In this document: positions 8,679 through 17,967 of the stretch, piece after piece
Layout: every line of letters starts with the position of its first letter
Numbering within the stretch: position 1 is the first letter of the stretch
NCBI GenBank assembly: GCA_958295905.1
Contig: OY282382.1
Coordinates: forward strand, 1 to 64,000
Length of the DNA stretch: 64,000 bases
Reading direction: 5' to 3'
Source of the DNA: an uncultured Vicinamibacterales bacterium
GTDB taxonomy: Bacteria > Acidobacteriota > Vicinamibacteria > Vicinamibacterales > UBA8438
Position numbers and translations under genes: made by a program
Notes under the pieces: model-generated
Databases searched by the model: none
The model's input: only the letters and a program-made list of their open reading frames with translations
Told to the model about the DNA's origin: nothing

Positions 8679-9905
8679 ATGAGAACGGCATTGGCGGCAA
8701 TCGGTCTCGCCCTGGCGGCGGCCACCGTCCAGGCGCAAGAGGAAACCGTGACCATCCGGGCCGGCCGGCTCCTCGACGGGCTCGGCAACGTGCGCGGGAA
8801 CGTCACGTTGCGCGTCACCGGATCGCGGATCGCGGCGGTCGACGACGCGCCCGCGGCCGACGAAACGCCCGGCCCGGTCACCTACGATCTTTCCGGGCTC
8901 ACCCTGATGCCGGGGCTGATCGACACCCACGTGCATCTGACCGCGCACTTCGACCCGGACGGCCGCAACCACCACGACCCGGACGAGACCCCGGCCCAGA
9001 CGATGCTCTACGCGGCGGGGAACGCCCATGCGACCCTGACGGCCGGCTTCACCACCGTCCAGAGCCTCGGCAGCCCCGCCGACCGCGACCTGCGCGACGC
9101 CATCGCGCGCGGCGACCTGCCCGGTCCCCGCGTGCTCACCTCCCTCGGCGCCGTCCGGGCCGGCACGGGGACGCCCGACGAGATCCGTGCGTATGTGCGT
9201 CAATTGGCGGAGGACGGGGCGGACGTCGTCAAGGTGTTCGCCTCGGCCAGCATCCGCGAGGGGGGCGGGCTCGTGATGAGCCCCGAACAGCTCGACGCGG
9301 TGTGCGCGGAGGCGCAGGCGGTCGGGCTGCGCACGGTGGTCCACGCCTACGGCACCGACGGACTGACGGCGACGATCGAGGCGGGCTGCGGCGGCATCGA
9401 GCACGGCAACCGGTACGACGACGCGGTCATCGACCTGATGGCGGCGCGCGGTACGTACCTCGACCCCCACGTCGGCTCGCTCTGGGCCAACTACTTCGAG
9501 CATCGGGACCGCTTCATCGGCCGAGGCAACTACACCGAAGAAGGTTTCGCACTGATGGAGGAGGCGCGGACCACCGGCTACGAAACGTTCCGGCGCACCC
9601 TCGCCCACGGGGGCGTGAAGGTGGTCTACGGCACCGACGCGGTGGCCGGCGCCCACGGACGCAACGCCGACGAGCTCGTCTACCGGGTCCGCGACGGCGG
9701 CCAGGACCCGATGGACGCCATCGTCTCTGCGACCTCCCTCGCCGCCGAGTCGCTGGGGCTCGCGGACACCATCGGCCGGATAGCGCCGGGATACGAGGCG
9801 GACCTCGTGGCGGTGGCCGGCAACCCCCTTGACGACATCGCCGCGGTTCGCGCGGTGCGGTTCGTGATGAAGGGCGGCGTCGTCTACCGGAATCCCGCGC
9901 CCTGA
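8679..9905 (+). CDS. Secreted amidohydrolase (imidazolonepropionase-like)
   Basis: A 408-residue metal-dependent hydrolase of the amidohydrolase superfamily with a Sec signal (MRTALAAIGLALAAATVQAQ). Metal ligands are in order: HVH at 84-86 in GLIDTHVHLTAH, Lys185 in DVVKVFASAS, His222 in VVHAYG, His242 in IEHGNR and Asp320 in VYGTDAVAG. This is the pattern of binuclear secreted amidohydrolases common in Acidobacteriota and related to prolidase and imidazolonepropionase. The substrate cannot be told; small cyclic amides or Xaa-Pro dipeptides are typical. It stands alone, flanked by repeats on both sides. Confidence 0.88.
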   Translation: MRTALAAIGLALAAATVQAQEETVTIRAGRLLDGLGNVRGNVTLRVTGSRIAAVDDAPAADETPGPVTYDLSGLTLMPGLIDTHVHLTAHFDPDGRNHHDPDETPAQTMLYAAGNAHATLTAGFTTVQSLGSPADRDLRDAIARGDLPGPRVLTSLGAVRAGTGTPDEIRAYVRQLAEDGADVVKVFASASIREGGGLVMSPEQLDAVCAEAQAVGLRTVVHAYGTDGLTATIEAGCGGIEHGNRYDDAVIDLMAARGTYLDPHVGSLWANYFEHRDRFIGRGNYTEEGFALMEEARTTGYETFRRTLAHGGVKVVYGTDAVAGAHGRNADELVYRVRDGGQDPMDAIVSATSLAAESLGLADTIGRIAPGYEADLVAVAGNPLDDIAAVRAVRFVMKGGVVYRNPAP

Positions 9906-9967
9906 AGGCGTTTGCAGGGATCCCAGGAGGCCCGGAACCGCCGCCGTGGGCCGGCGCGGGCTCATCA

Positions 9968-10140
9968 GTCCGCGGCAGAAGCTATGCTGCATGCGGCCGG
10001 GGCCGTACTCGGCCCCAGAGTGTGTCGTTTACAGCGGTCGAAATCGCCGGAATCTGGCCGATCCGAGCCGTTTCCGCGCCACCGCCGGCCAGTTTCTGGC
10101 GCGCCGCGGAGTTTGCCACGGGCTCATGGCGGGGGGTCGG
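9968..10140 (+). repeat. Dispersed repeat family D, copy 1
   Basis: About 160 bp that recurs in inverted orientation at 27452-27620. Shared blocks include CGGCCGGGGCCGTACTCGGC, ATCCGAGCCGTTTCCGCGCC and GCGCGCCGCGGAGTTTGCCA (one base differs in places). No open frame is conserved between copies. Confidence 0.8.
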
Positions 10141-10286
10141 GGCACCGTCCTGCGGCGCAGACTCCCCGTGTGGAGTCCCTCAAGTTCGATACAGAATATG
10201 ACCGTTGATCTGGACCGCAATGGCGCGGCCCACGGCAGCACCTGATTGTGTTGCATATTTCAGGGACACCACGCTACCAGTATCAG

Positions 10287-10396
10287 CCCGGAAATCGTCG
10301 CCGTAGGGTCGCGCTGCGGCCTCCGATTGCCGCCCAACCCTCCAGGGAGTCAGCCCTCAGGGAGGAGGCGGCCCCGTTCTACGGCGCAGACTCCTA
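10287..10396 (+). repeat. Composite of family G module and family H hairpin half-sites
   Basis: A block GGAAATCGTCGCC...CCGCCCAACC (family G, reverse) is followed by GGGAGTCAGCCCT and TTCTACGGCGCAGACTCCTA (family H). The last bases overlap the stop codon of the minus-strand DUF1761 gene, so the hairpin may end its transcript. A second half-site is at 10147-10166. Confidence 0.65.
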
Positions 10397-10807
10397 GCGC
10401 CACAGGCCCAGCACGACGGCCATCACCGCGACCGACGCCAATTGGTATCCGGCGTCGATGGCCCACAGGCTGAGCGGCTTGTCCGAGAAGAGGTTGTTCG
10501 TCAGGCCGACGGTGGCCGAGAACCCGAGCCACAGGTGGAGGCCGATGTGGAGCGTCGGGCCGACGCCCTCGCCGAAGTGCGGAGCGATCAGCGCGAGCAC
10601 CGTCGCCATCACGAACCAGCAGACGAAAGAAACGGCGTAGGTCGGCCCCATGCCGGCCTGCATCCGCTGGAGGTCCTCCGCCGTGTAGCCCTGGCCCGCC
10701 ATCCACGGCTTCGCGAACAACAGGGGCGAGTACCACAGCATGCCGAGCGCGAAGGTCAGCACCGCCGCCAGCCCCACCGCAAGAAAGTTCACCTCTGCAA
10801 ATCCCAT
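10394..10807 (-). CDS. DUF1761-family membrane protein
   Basis: A 137-residue protein with four likely membrane helices: LAVGLAAVLTFALGMLWYSP, YAVSFVCWFVMATVLALIA, LHLWLGFSATVGLTNN and LASVAVMAVVLGLW. The WYSPLLFAKPW stretch after helix 1 and the overall length match DUF1761. Function in the family is unknown. The start at 10807 (MGFAEVNFLAV) follows a GGAG-type ribosome site; the frame stays open upstream but that part is low-complexity and unlikely to be translated. The stop sits in a family H half-site. Confidence 0.75.
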   Translation of the reverse strand: MGFAEVNFLAVGLAAVLTFALGMLWYSPLLFAKPWMAGQGYTAEDLQRMQAGMGPTYAVSFVCWFVMATVLALIAPHFGEGVGPTLHIGLHLWLGFSATVGLTNNLFSDKPLSLWAIDAGYQLASVAVMAVVLGLWR

Positions 10808-11131
10808 CCGCTCCTCCCCCGGGTTGCCGAAACCCCGACCAGTGTGGGGCCGGGGCGCGGAATCGTCAATCCGCGGCGGGGCGCGGATCGGCAACGGACG
10901 ACCGGCGGGCCCGGCTCGGACCGGTGGGACGCCGCCCCCGCACCGATGCCGGGAAGACGTTGACGGCGCCCGCGCAACGGCCGTAGCATGGCCGTCGTGA
11001 CGCCACCGACGCCGCGGCACCGAACCCCGCCGGCGATGCCGGCGCCCGCGGTGATTTTCTCCCAGCCGACACCCGGCCATCGCCGTGACCCGTCGAACGG
11101 GTCATGAGCACTCCATGAAAGCAGGTTCACC
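10808..11131. other. Divergent intergenic region
   Basis: No gene is seen. The region separates the DUF1761 gene (-) from the metallo-beta-lactamase-fold gene (+) and should hold both promoters. A hairpin-capable GTGTGGGGCCGGGGC stretch near 10841 is the only structure noted. Confidence 0.4.
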
Positions 11132-11917
11132 ATGCGCCTCTCCGTGCTCACGGCACTCACCGCGGCGTTCCTGACCGTCGCCGTCCCCGCGTCCGCGCAG
11201 TCCCACCGGATCGCGGCCGACGGCGGCGACGTCGTCATCACGCCGATCCTCCACTCGAGCGTGCAGATCGAGCACGCCGGCACGGTGGTGCACATCGACC
11301 CGTGGACGGCCGGCGACCTGTCCGCGGCCGAGCCCGCCGACCTGATCCTGGTGACCGACGATCCGGGGCACCATCTCGATCCGGCGGCCATCGAGCAGCT
11401 CCGCAAGCCCGGCGCCCCGGTGGTGCTGACCTCGGCCGCCCATGCGCGATTCGGCGACGGCGAAGTGCTCGCGAACGGCGAACAGGGGGTCTTTGCCGGG
11501 GTACCGGTCGAAGCCGTCCCCGCCTACGACATGACGCCCGGACAGCCGTGGCATCCGAAGGGCGAGGCGAACGGCTACGTGGTCACCCTCGGCGGCCGGC
11601 GGCTCTTCTTCTCGGGGGTGGGCGAGTGCGTGCCCGAGATCCAGGCGCTCGAAGGCATCGACGTCGCATTCATGCCGATGAACCTGCCGGTCGACCGCAT
11701 GCGCCCGATCCCGGTGGCGGAATGCGTCAAGACCTTCAGACCGTCGGTCGTCTACCTCATCCACTACGACAACGCCACCGCAAGATGGTTCGGCGATCCC
11801 GCGCAACCCCGGCCGGACAACGCGCAGGAGATTGCGGCCACGATTCAGGCCCTGCGGGACGCTCTCGACGGCGAGCCGATCGAAGTGCGCGACGGCGACT
11901 GGTATCCGGACCGCTAG
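11132..11917 (+). CDS. Secreted metallo-beta-lactamase-fold hydrolase (UlaG-like)
   Basis: A 261-residue exported protein with a Sec signal ending ASA-QS. Motifs fit the UlaG/L-ascorbate-lactonase-like branch: ILHSSVQIEHAGTVVHIDPW at the start of the fold, TDDPGHHLD in place of HxHxDH, FSGVGECVPE as the later acidic site, and VVYLIHYDN with the last His. Some canonical ligands are replaced (the TDDPGHH motif keeps only two His), so metal content and activity are uncertain. The stop codon overlaps an IS630 remnant on the other strand. Confidence 0.75.
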   Translation: MRLSVLTALTAAFLTVAVPASAQSHRIAADGGDVVITPILHSSVQIEHAGTVVHIDPWTAGDLSAAEPADLILVTDDPGHHLDPAAIEQLRKPGAPVVLTSAAHARFGDGEVLANGEQGVFAGVPVEAVPAYDMTPGQPWHPKGEANGYVVTLGGRRLFFSGVGECVPEIQALEGIDVAFMPMNLPVDRMRPIPVAECVKTFRPSVVYLIHYDNATARWFGDPAQPRPDNAQEIAATIQALRDALDGEPIEVRDGDWYPDR

Positions 11918-12066
11918 TGAGGGAGGCCGGGAGTCTGCGCCGGCTGCTCATCCATGCACACGACAGGGCATGCGGGGTCGTACGGTCGCGAATAGATGTC
12001 CAGAACATGCTTCATGTGCGCCACGAACTCGGCATCGGTCTGCGGCGGGATCACCCAGTACTCGAT
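11914..12066 (-). pseudogene. IS630-family transposase fragment
   Basis: About 50 residues on the minus strand read IEYWVIPPQTDAEFVAHMKH, then VLDIYSRPYDPACPVVCMDE, the catalytic-core segment of IS630 transposases up to the second acidic residue (CMDE). Both ends are missing. Confidence 0.7.
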
Positions 12067-12068
12067 GT

Positions 12069-12762
12069 TTATTTATGGCGACGCACTGGCTTGCGCAGGG
12101 CCTCGTCGATGTCCGTGTCCGGCATCCAAGGGTCCTCCAGCTTCACCGACTCCCGCCCGCGCCGCGGCGGTGTCACGGTTGATCTGATCGCGAAGCTCCA
12201 AGAGCTGCGCCCGTATCTCGGCGCCGGAGCGATCACCGCCCCTCGCACCAGCGGGCGTTGTCGGCCAAGTGAGTGGCGTGCTGTTTCAGCGCGTCCCTTG
12301 TTGCCGGCCACCTTTTCGGGCAGGTGGATCTCTTCGTGGTACGGGTTCTTGGGAGTCGGCGCGGCGACGACCCGCCTCCCATCCTGTCGGGCTAGCTCGC
12401 GCGTGACGTAGGCCCAGCCCCGGAACGAGCCGTCTCGGCTTCCCTCATCCGCTCGGGCGATGTCCGCCAGTTGCCCGAGGGCCGCTACCCTGAGCCCGTC
12501 GACCGATAGGTTGGGCGGCTTCGTGGTCTCCGCGCCTGCCGGCGAGTGGGGTGCCTTCCCGGCCGGAGGCATGAACTCGCTGTGTGGTGTTCTCCGATTT
12601 TTGGCACGCCTGGCGTTCTTCTCGGAGTAGAAGCGGCGGCCCAGGCACCCCTCCACATCTTCACAGCACAGCCCGCATTCGTCACCTACCGCTCGCTCCC
12701 AAGGTCGTCCAGGGCCTCCTGAACGAAGTTGCGGAGGGAAGCCGACGACGTCGCGACGGGCA
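12069..12762 (-). pseudogene. Decayed gene(s) of unknown function
   Basis: Minus-strand coding-like sequence broken by at least three frame changes. Pieces in order: MPVATSSASLRNFVQEALDD (stop soon after), GDECGLCCEDVEGCLGRRFY, then RGWAYVTRELARQDGRR and APTPKNPYHEEIHLPEKVAG, whose natural end DALKQHATHLADNARWCEGR is one base out of frame. A further frame gives AEIRAQLLELRDQINRDTAA. These look like one or two small genes cut off by the adjacent transposon at about 12760. No family was recognised. Confidence 0.5.
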
Positions 12763-14000
12763 TGTACACGCCGCGGCGATGCTGCCGCGCGCCGTTCTAC
12801 GCGGTGATGGGCCGGCCGAGTCTGGCTCCCGGACGGTACTTCCGATTGCTGCTCATCGGGTACTTCGAAGGGCTGGACTCGGAGCGGGGCATCGCGTGGC
12901 GCGCGGAGGATTCGCTGAGCATGCGGGCGTTTCTGCGTTTGGCGGCGCCGGCGGCGCCCCCGGACCATTCGACGATTTCGCGGACGCGTCGGCTGTTCCC
13001 GGTGGAGACCCATCAGGCGGTGTTCACTTGGGTGCTGGAGCAGTTGGCGGGGGCGGGCTTGGTTGCGGGGAAGACGTTGGGCGTCGATGCGACGACGCTG
13101 GAGGCGAACGCGGCGATGCGGAGCATCGTTCGGCGTGACACGGGCGAGGATTACACGGCGTTCCTGACCCGTTTGGCGAAAGCTTCCGGCATCGAGACGC
13201 CGACGGCGGAGGAGTTGGCGCGTTTTGACCGGAAGCGGAAGAAGAAGACGTCGAACAAGGATTGGACCCACCCCCACGACCCGGACGCGAAGGTCGCGAA
13301 GATGAAGGACGGCAGCACCCACCTGGCCCACAAGGTGGAGCATGCGGTGGATCTGGAGACGGGTGCGGTGGTGGGTGTGACGATCCAGGGGGCGGACAAG
13401 GGGGATACGGCGACGATGGCCGAGACCCTCGTGACGGCGACGGAGCAGGTGGAGACGGTGTTGCCGGAGGCGGCGGGGGTTTCGGAGGTGGTTGCGGACA
13501 AGGGCTACCACAGCAACGAGACGATGGTGGATTTGGCGGCGGTGGAGGTTCGGAGCTACATTGCGGAGCCGGACCGGGGCCGGCGGAGCTGGAAGAACGC
13601 GCCGGAGGCTCGGGACGCGGTGTATGGGAACCGGCGCCGGATCCGGGGCAAGCGGGGCCGGCGTTTGCTGCGGCGTCGTGGCGAGCTGGTGGAGCGTCCG
13701 TTTGCGCACCTGTTTGAGACCGGCGGGATGCGCCGGGTGCACCTTCGGGGGCATTCGAACATCCTGAAGCGCCTGCTGGTGCACGTCGCGGGCCTCAACC
13801 TCGGGCTGCTTCTGCGTCAGGCGATCGGCGCCGGCACGCCCCGCGGCCTGCGGGGCGGGGTGGTATCCGCCGTCTGCGGGCTGATTGGGCGGTTTGTGGG
13901 CCTGTGGAGCGGTCTGGAGCGGCTCTTGACGCGATTCCGGCCCAATTCGGCGCGGGTCGCCGCGCTATCGAGCCACCGGCCCCTTCAGCCAGCCATCTGA
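12729..14000 (+). CDS. DDE transposase (IS4/IS1182-like, DUF772 type)
   Basis: A 423-residue frame with GRPSLAPGRYFRLLLIGYFE (DUF772-like N-domain), PDHSTISRTRRLF, the first catalytic Asp in LGVDATTLEANAAMRSIVRR, VEHAVDLETGAVVGV, and a second in VVADKGYHSNE. The C-terminal RGHSNILKRLLVHVAGLNLG is typical. The first 25 or so residues do not resemble the family and there is no strong start, so the N-terminal end is probably truncated; translation might begin at MGRPSL (about 12807). It lies against a decayed gene on its left. Confidence 0.75.
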   Translation: MRREADDVATGMYTPRRCCRAPFYAVMGRPSLAPGRYFRLLLIGYFEGLDSERGIAWRAEDSLSMRAFLRLAAPAAPPDHSTISRTRRLFPVETHQAVFTWVLEQLAGAGLVAGKTLGVDATTLEANAAMRSIVRRDTGEDYTAFLTRLAKASGIETPTAEELARFDRKRKKKTSNKDWTHPHDPDAKVAKMKDGSTHLAHKVEHAVDLETGAVVGVTIQGADKGDTATMAETLVTATEQVETVLPEAAGVSEVVADKGYHSNETMVDLAAVEVRSYIAEPDRGRRSWKNAPEARDAVYGNRRRIRGKRGRRLLRRRGELVERPFAHLFETGGMRRVHLRGHSNILKRLLVHVAGLNLGLLLRQAIGAGTPRGLRGGVVSAVCGLIGRFVGLWSGLERLLTRFRPNSARVAALSSHRPLQPAI

Positions 14001-14154
14001 ACACCGGGGACTTCTACCTCGGGCTGCTAAGCACGCACGGAGAGGCGGTCAAGAACCGCAGAGCCCCGATGGGGCACGGGCTGTGACGCAGTCAGCTACG
14101 ACCACACTCCCCATCCTACCAGACTGCCCGGTCATCAGAGCGTCTCTCCGCCCG

Positions 14155-14660
14155 TCATCTCGCCCGCCGCCGGTACGGCCCCCGCGGCCCAGGCGGCGGC
14201 GTGTTGATCTCGATCAGATCCACGATCCAGTCGAGATCCCGCAACTTGCCGGCCACACCAGCCTGCATCGCCGGCGACATCGCAGTGCCGAGTGGATCCG
14301 GCAGAAGTTGTACCAGACCGCGTACAGGGCGACGTGGTGGGCGTGGTTGATCAGCCTCTTGCTGTACGCGTTCGTCATGCGCGCGAATCGCCGGACGGAC
14401 ATCCACACGCTCAGGTTGTGCCGCTCTACGTAGGACGTCGACACGTGTTTGGGGTCCGGCCGCCCCGACACTTGGCGCATCGTCGAGTTGACGGTCGAGG
14501 ACGGGCTGTAGCGCCGCTCGGTCTCGGGGTTGTCGTCGCGGCCGTAGCCCTTCACCAGCTGGGCGAAGTCCACATCGCCGCCGAACGGCTCCTCGACCGC
14601 AGGGCGGTAGTGCGACAGCCCGTCGGTCGTGAGCTGGACGCGCCCGCGCCCAGTGAGGCC
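14155..14660 (-). pseudogene. IS1-like transposase, C-terminal remnant with frameshift
   Basis: Minus-strand remnant reading TTDGLSHYRPAVEEPFGGDV, DFAQLVKGYG, VSTSYVERHNLSVWMSVRRF and VWYNFCRIHSALR, the C-terminal DDE half of IS1-type transposases found in many soil and marine bacteria. After RIHSALR the frame shifts near 14285 and resumes as TAMSPAMQAGVAGKLRDLDW to the stop at 14155. The N-terminal half is gone; its left edge touches a family H hairpin next to yqgE. Confidence 0.75.
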
Positions 14661-14689
14661 GGGAAGTCTGCGCCGCGGTACGGCGCGGG

Positions 14690-15250
14690 CTAGTGAACCC
14701 CGCTCCCCATCTGCAGCATGGAGGGGTCGGCGCCGAGGCGGCGAATCGCCGTTTCCCACATCTGGGCGGCCTTGGTGTCGAAAATCAGATCGAGCTGGAC
14801 GTCGGCGATCAACCAGGCCGAGGCCGACAGCTCGGCGTCGAGCTGACCGGCGCCCCATCCGGCGTACCCCGTCAGGAGCCGGGTCCGTGCCGGGGGGCGG
14901 TCTTCGAGGAGCCGCCGCAACAGGTTGGGGGAAGTGGACAGGTAGAGGCCCTCGCAGACCTCGACCGACTCGGCGTCGGCCGGCTGCTGGCCCATCAGAA
15001 TCCAGCCCCGCTCCGGCTCGACGGGGCCGCCGATCCACAGTTGCAGACCGTTGTCCACCTTGACCGGGGGGGTCAATCGCACGACCGACGACGCCGGGGT
15101 ATCGGTCTGCCGGTTCAGCACGAGGCCGAAGGCGCCCTCTTCTCCGTGCTCGCAGAGCAGCACCACCGTCTGCCGGAAGTTCGGGTCGCAGAGCTGGGGC
15201 ATCGAGAGCAGAAGCCTCGGCGCGAGGGAGCTGTTGTTCCCGTTCGTCAC
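14690..15250 (-). CDS. yqgE: YqgE/AlgH family protein (UPF0301)
   Basis: A 186-residue protein of normal length for UPF0301. The hallmark segments are visible: APRLLLSMPQLCDPNFRQTV at the start, ALGLVLN-like GAFGLVLNRQTD, IGGPVEPERGWIL, YLSTSPNLLRRL, and TGYAGWGAGQLDAE. The family is widespread; AlgH was named for an alginate-related phenotype but its biochemical role is unknown. It lies 91 bp downstream of queG on the same strand and may be cotranscribed. A family H hairpin starts at its stop codon. Confidence 0.9.
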   Translation of the reverse strand: MTNGNNSSLAPRLLLSMPQLCDPNFRQTVVLLCEHGEEGAFGLVLNRQTDTPASSVVRLTPPVKVDNGLQLWIGGPVEPERGWILMGQQPADAESVEVCEGLYLSTSPNLLRRLLEDRPPARTRLLTGYAGWGAGQLDAELSASAWLIADVQLDLIFDTKAAQMWETAIRRLGADPSMLQMGSGVH

Positions 15251-15341
15251 GCGCTGATCATAGTGCAGGTAGGGGCGGGCGGGGGAACGTCGGCCGTCGT
15301 TCCGACCTTCGAGCCGAACGTCCCGCCGGGGGCGCAGCCGC

Positions 15342-16406
15342 CTACCGGCGCCGTCCCGCGAGCTCGGCCCGCGCCCACTCGACGTGCTCCTGCACGAGCG
15401 GATCGCGGATCGAATCGGCGTCCGGGCGGGTCGCGCCCGGTTCCGGGGACAGCGCCGCCCCGGCGGCGGCGGTTCCGCTGTTCCCCAGCGCCACCGCCAC
15501 GTTCCGGCGCAGCCGCCTGACCCGGGCCCGGGTCATCGGCCCCTTGCGAATGGCCTTCCGCAACCCCGCGTCGGACCGGGACCACAGCTCGACCAGGGAG
15601 GGCCGGTCGAGGGGCGGCCGGGCCTGCCACGCGGGGTCGTCGCTGACCGGCGCGACCGCGTTGTAGGGACATACCTCCTGGCAGATGTCGCAGCCGTAGA
15701 CGTGCGCGCCCAGATCGGCGCGGCGCGCCGGCGGAATCGTTCCCTTCGTCTCGATCGTCAGGTAGGACAGGCAGCGGGTGGCATCGAGCACCCCCGGCGC
15801 GGGAAAGGCGCCGGTCGGACAGGCCTCGAGACAGAGCGTGCACGCGCCGCACTGATCGACGGACGGCGGGTCCGGTTCGAGGTCCACGCTGCAGAGCACC
15901 TCGGACAGGAACAGCCACGACCCGATGTCGGGATTGATGAGACAGGTGTTCTTGCCGATCCACCCGAGGCCCGCGTAGCGGGCGTACACGCGCTCCTGCA
16001 CCGGCCCGGTATCGACGTAGACGCGGGTCTCGCAGGGCGCCCCGTGCGCCCCTCGCATCCACGCGCCGAGCGCCCGGGTGCGCCCGGCGAGCACGTCGTG
16101 ATAATCGTCGCCCCACGCATACCGGGAGATCAGCGCCGTCTCCGGCTCGTCGATCTCCGTCGAGTGGGGACGGTCGGTGTTGTAGAGGGTCCCCAGCGCC
16201 ACGACCGTCCGCGCCGACGGCATCACCGCGCGGACGTCGGCCCGGCGGTCGGCGGTGCGGGCCATGTACGCCATGTCGCCGGCGTAGCCCCGATCGAGCC
16301 AGTCGCGCAACGCCGCCAGCTCGGGATGCGCCCCGGCGGGGGCCACGCCGCACAGGTCGAACCCGATCTCGCGGGCCTTCGTCTTGACCGCATCCGACGT
16401 CAGCAT
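15342..16406 (-). CDS. queG: Epoxyqueuosine reductase
   Basis: A 354-residue cobalamin- and iron-sulfur-dependent enzyme that reduces epoxyqueuosine to queuosine in tRNA, the last step of queuosine synthesis. The DUF1730 N-domain is visible, the VYVDTGPVQERVYARYAGLG segment holds the catalytic Asp (132), and GLGWIGKNTCLINP follows. Two 4Fe-4S cluster motifs are complete: Cys186, 189, 192 and 196 (CGACTLCLEAC) and Cys239, 242 and 246 (CDICQEVC). The start at 16406 (MLTSDAVKTKAREIG) fits the family; the upstream open frame is low-complexity repeat. Confidence 0.93.
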   Translation of the reverse strand: MLTSDAVKTKAREIGFDLCGVAPAGAHPELAALRDWLDRGYAGDMAYMARTADRRADVRAVMPSARTVVALGTLYNTDRPHSTEIDEPETALISRYAWGDDYHDVLAGRTRALGAWMRGAHGAPCETRVYVDTGPVQERVYARYAGLGWIGKNTCLINPDIGSWLFLSEVLCSVDLEPDPPSVDQCGACTLCLEACPTGAFPAPGVLDATRCLSYLTIETKGTIPPARRADLGAHVYGCDICQEVCPYNAVAPVSDDPAWQARPPLDRPSLVELWSRSDAGLRKAIRKGPMTRARVRRLRRNVAVALGNSGTAAAGAALSPEPGATRPDADSIRDPLVQEHVEWARAELAGRRR

Positions 16407-16411
16407 GGGTA

Positions 16412-16600
16412 GCCCCCCCGCGGGCGGGGCGGGCACCTTCCAATCGACGCCCACCACCTCGGCCCACTTGCGCAGCCCCCCCGCGGGCGGGCGCATGCGC
16501 CGTCCGCCGCCGCTTCCGCCGCGTTCGCACAAGCACGTGCTGGTCCCTGATCACCGGCGCGCCGGGCAATGCGCCGTCCGCCGCCGCTTCCGCCGCGTTC
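16412..16600 (+). repeat. Local direct repeats upstream of queG and the NHL gene
   Basis: GCCCCCCCGCGGGCGGG occurs near 16412 and 16478. A longer unit beginning TGCGCCGTCCGCCGCCGCTT occurs near 16499 and 16568, about 69 bp apart. This is the shared promoter region of queG (-) and the NHL gene (+). Confidence 0.7.
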
Positions 16601-16626
16601 GCGCAGAGTGCCGTACACTGGGGAAT

Positions 16627-17757
16627 ATGATGCCACGACGACCGCTGGCGGCGTTCGCGATACCGGCCCTGCTGCTCGCCTTCTGCGGGCGGATCGACGA
16701 CACGGCGATGGGCGCGGCGGCGGTCGGCGCCCAGACGCCCGCGCCGTCGTTCGAGGTCGACCCCTTCTGGCCGCAGCCGCTCCCCGACGGCTGGCTGCTC
16801 GGCAACGTCGTCGGCGTTGCGACCGATTCGCAGGACAACGTGTGGATCGTCCACCGGCCGAACAGCCAGCGGGGAGCGGAGGGCACTCCGCCGGTCATCG
16901 CGTTCGATCCGGCCGGCAACGTCGTCCACGGCTGGGGCGGGCCGGGCGACGGGTACGCGTGGGGCACCCAGACGCACGGCATCCACGTCGACCACCGGGA
17001 CAACGTGTGGGTCGGCTTCGGCGGGGGGCTCCCCTACGACCTGACCAGCCGGGCCACCACCGACAACGCCCACGTGCTCAAGTTCACCCCGGAAGGCGGC
17101 TTCCTGCTGCAGATCGGCGAGTTCGGCCGCGGCTCCGCGGGCAGCGGCAGCACCCGCTTCCTCGGCCAGCCGACCGGCATCTTCGTCGACCCCGCGGCCG
17201 ATGAGGTGTACATCAGCGACGGCTACACCAATCGGCGGGTCATCGTCTTCGACGCGGACACCGGCGAGTACCGGCGTCACTGGGGCGCCTACGGCAACCC
17301 GCCCGACGACGCCCCCCAGCCGGCGTTCACGCGGGACGGACCCCCGCCGCAGCAGTTCGACACGCCCCATTGCGTGGATCGGGCGGCCGACGGCCGGGTC
17401 TACGTCTGCGACCGCGGCAACCGGCGCCTGCAGGTGTTCGAGCCGGACGGCGCGTTCGTCACCGAGGCGCTGATCGCGGCCCCCCGGCGGGACGCCACGG
17501 TGGGCGGAGCGCCCTGGGACCTCGCGTTCTCGCGCGACCCCGCCCAGCGGCTCGTGTTCGTCGCCGACGGGGGGACGCACGCCGTCCACGTGCTGCGCCG
17601 CGACACGCTGGAGGTGGCGGCGACGTTCGGCCGCCGCGGGCGGTGGGCCGGCCAGTTCGAATCGCCCCACAGCCTCGCCGTCGACTCGCGGGGGAACCTG
17701 TTCGTGGGCGAGACGCTCGACGGACGCCGCGTCCAGAAGTTCGCGCCCGCCGAGTAA
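16627..17757 (+). CDS. Secreted NHL-repeat beta-propeller protein
   Basis: A 376-residue exported protein; the start MMPRRPLAAFAIPALLLAFC resembles a Sec signal, possibly a lipoprotein (Cys20). The rest is a six-bladed NHL propeller: repeated HGIHVDHRDNVWVG, PTGIFVDPAADEVYISDGYT, PHCVDRAADGRVYVCDRGNR and PHSLAVDSRGNLFVGE blocks. Such proteins resemble peptidyl-alpha-hydroxyglycine lyases in fold but are usually of unknown function. A paralogue lies at 44511-45638 on the other strand (shared EVDxxWP...LGxVxxVxxD...D.VWIVHRP opening). Confidence 0.85.
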   Translation: MMPRRPLAAFAIPALLLAFCGRIDDTAMGAAAVGAQTPAPSFEVDPFWPQPLPDGWLLGNVVGVATDSQDNVWIVHRPNSQRGAEGTPPVIAFDPAGNVVHGWGGPGDGYAWGTQTHGIHVDHRDNVWVGFGGGLPYDLTSRATTDNAHVLKFTPEGGFLLQIGEFGRGSAGSGSTRFLGQPTGIFVDPAADEVYISDGYTNRRVIVFDADTGEYRRHWGAYGNPPDDAPQPAFTRDGPPPQQFDTPHCVDRAADGRVYVCDRGNRRLQVFEPDGAFVTEALIAAPRRDATVGGAPWDLAFSRDPAQRLVFVADGGTHAVHVLRRDTLEVAATFGRRGRWAGQFESPHSLAVDSRGNLFVGETLDGRRVQKFAPAE

Positions 17758-17967
17758 CGTCCGAGCCCGGAACGGGCGCCGGCGGGGCTCCCCGGCCGCC
17801 CGACCCGCCGGCGTCTCCACGGCGCATACTCCCGGGGGTGCGCGTCCGTTTGTGACATGACTGCCCCGGGCACTGTTGACGCTTCGGCGCCCGGGGGGCA
17901 GCCACGCCGGATACTTCCAGCGGCGGCGCCTCACTTTTTCGACGGGCGCCCTCTCCCGGTCGGTGCG

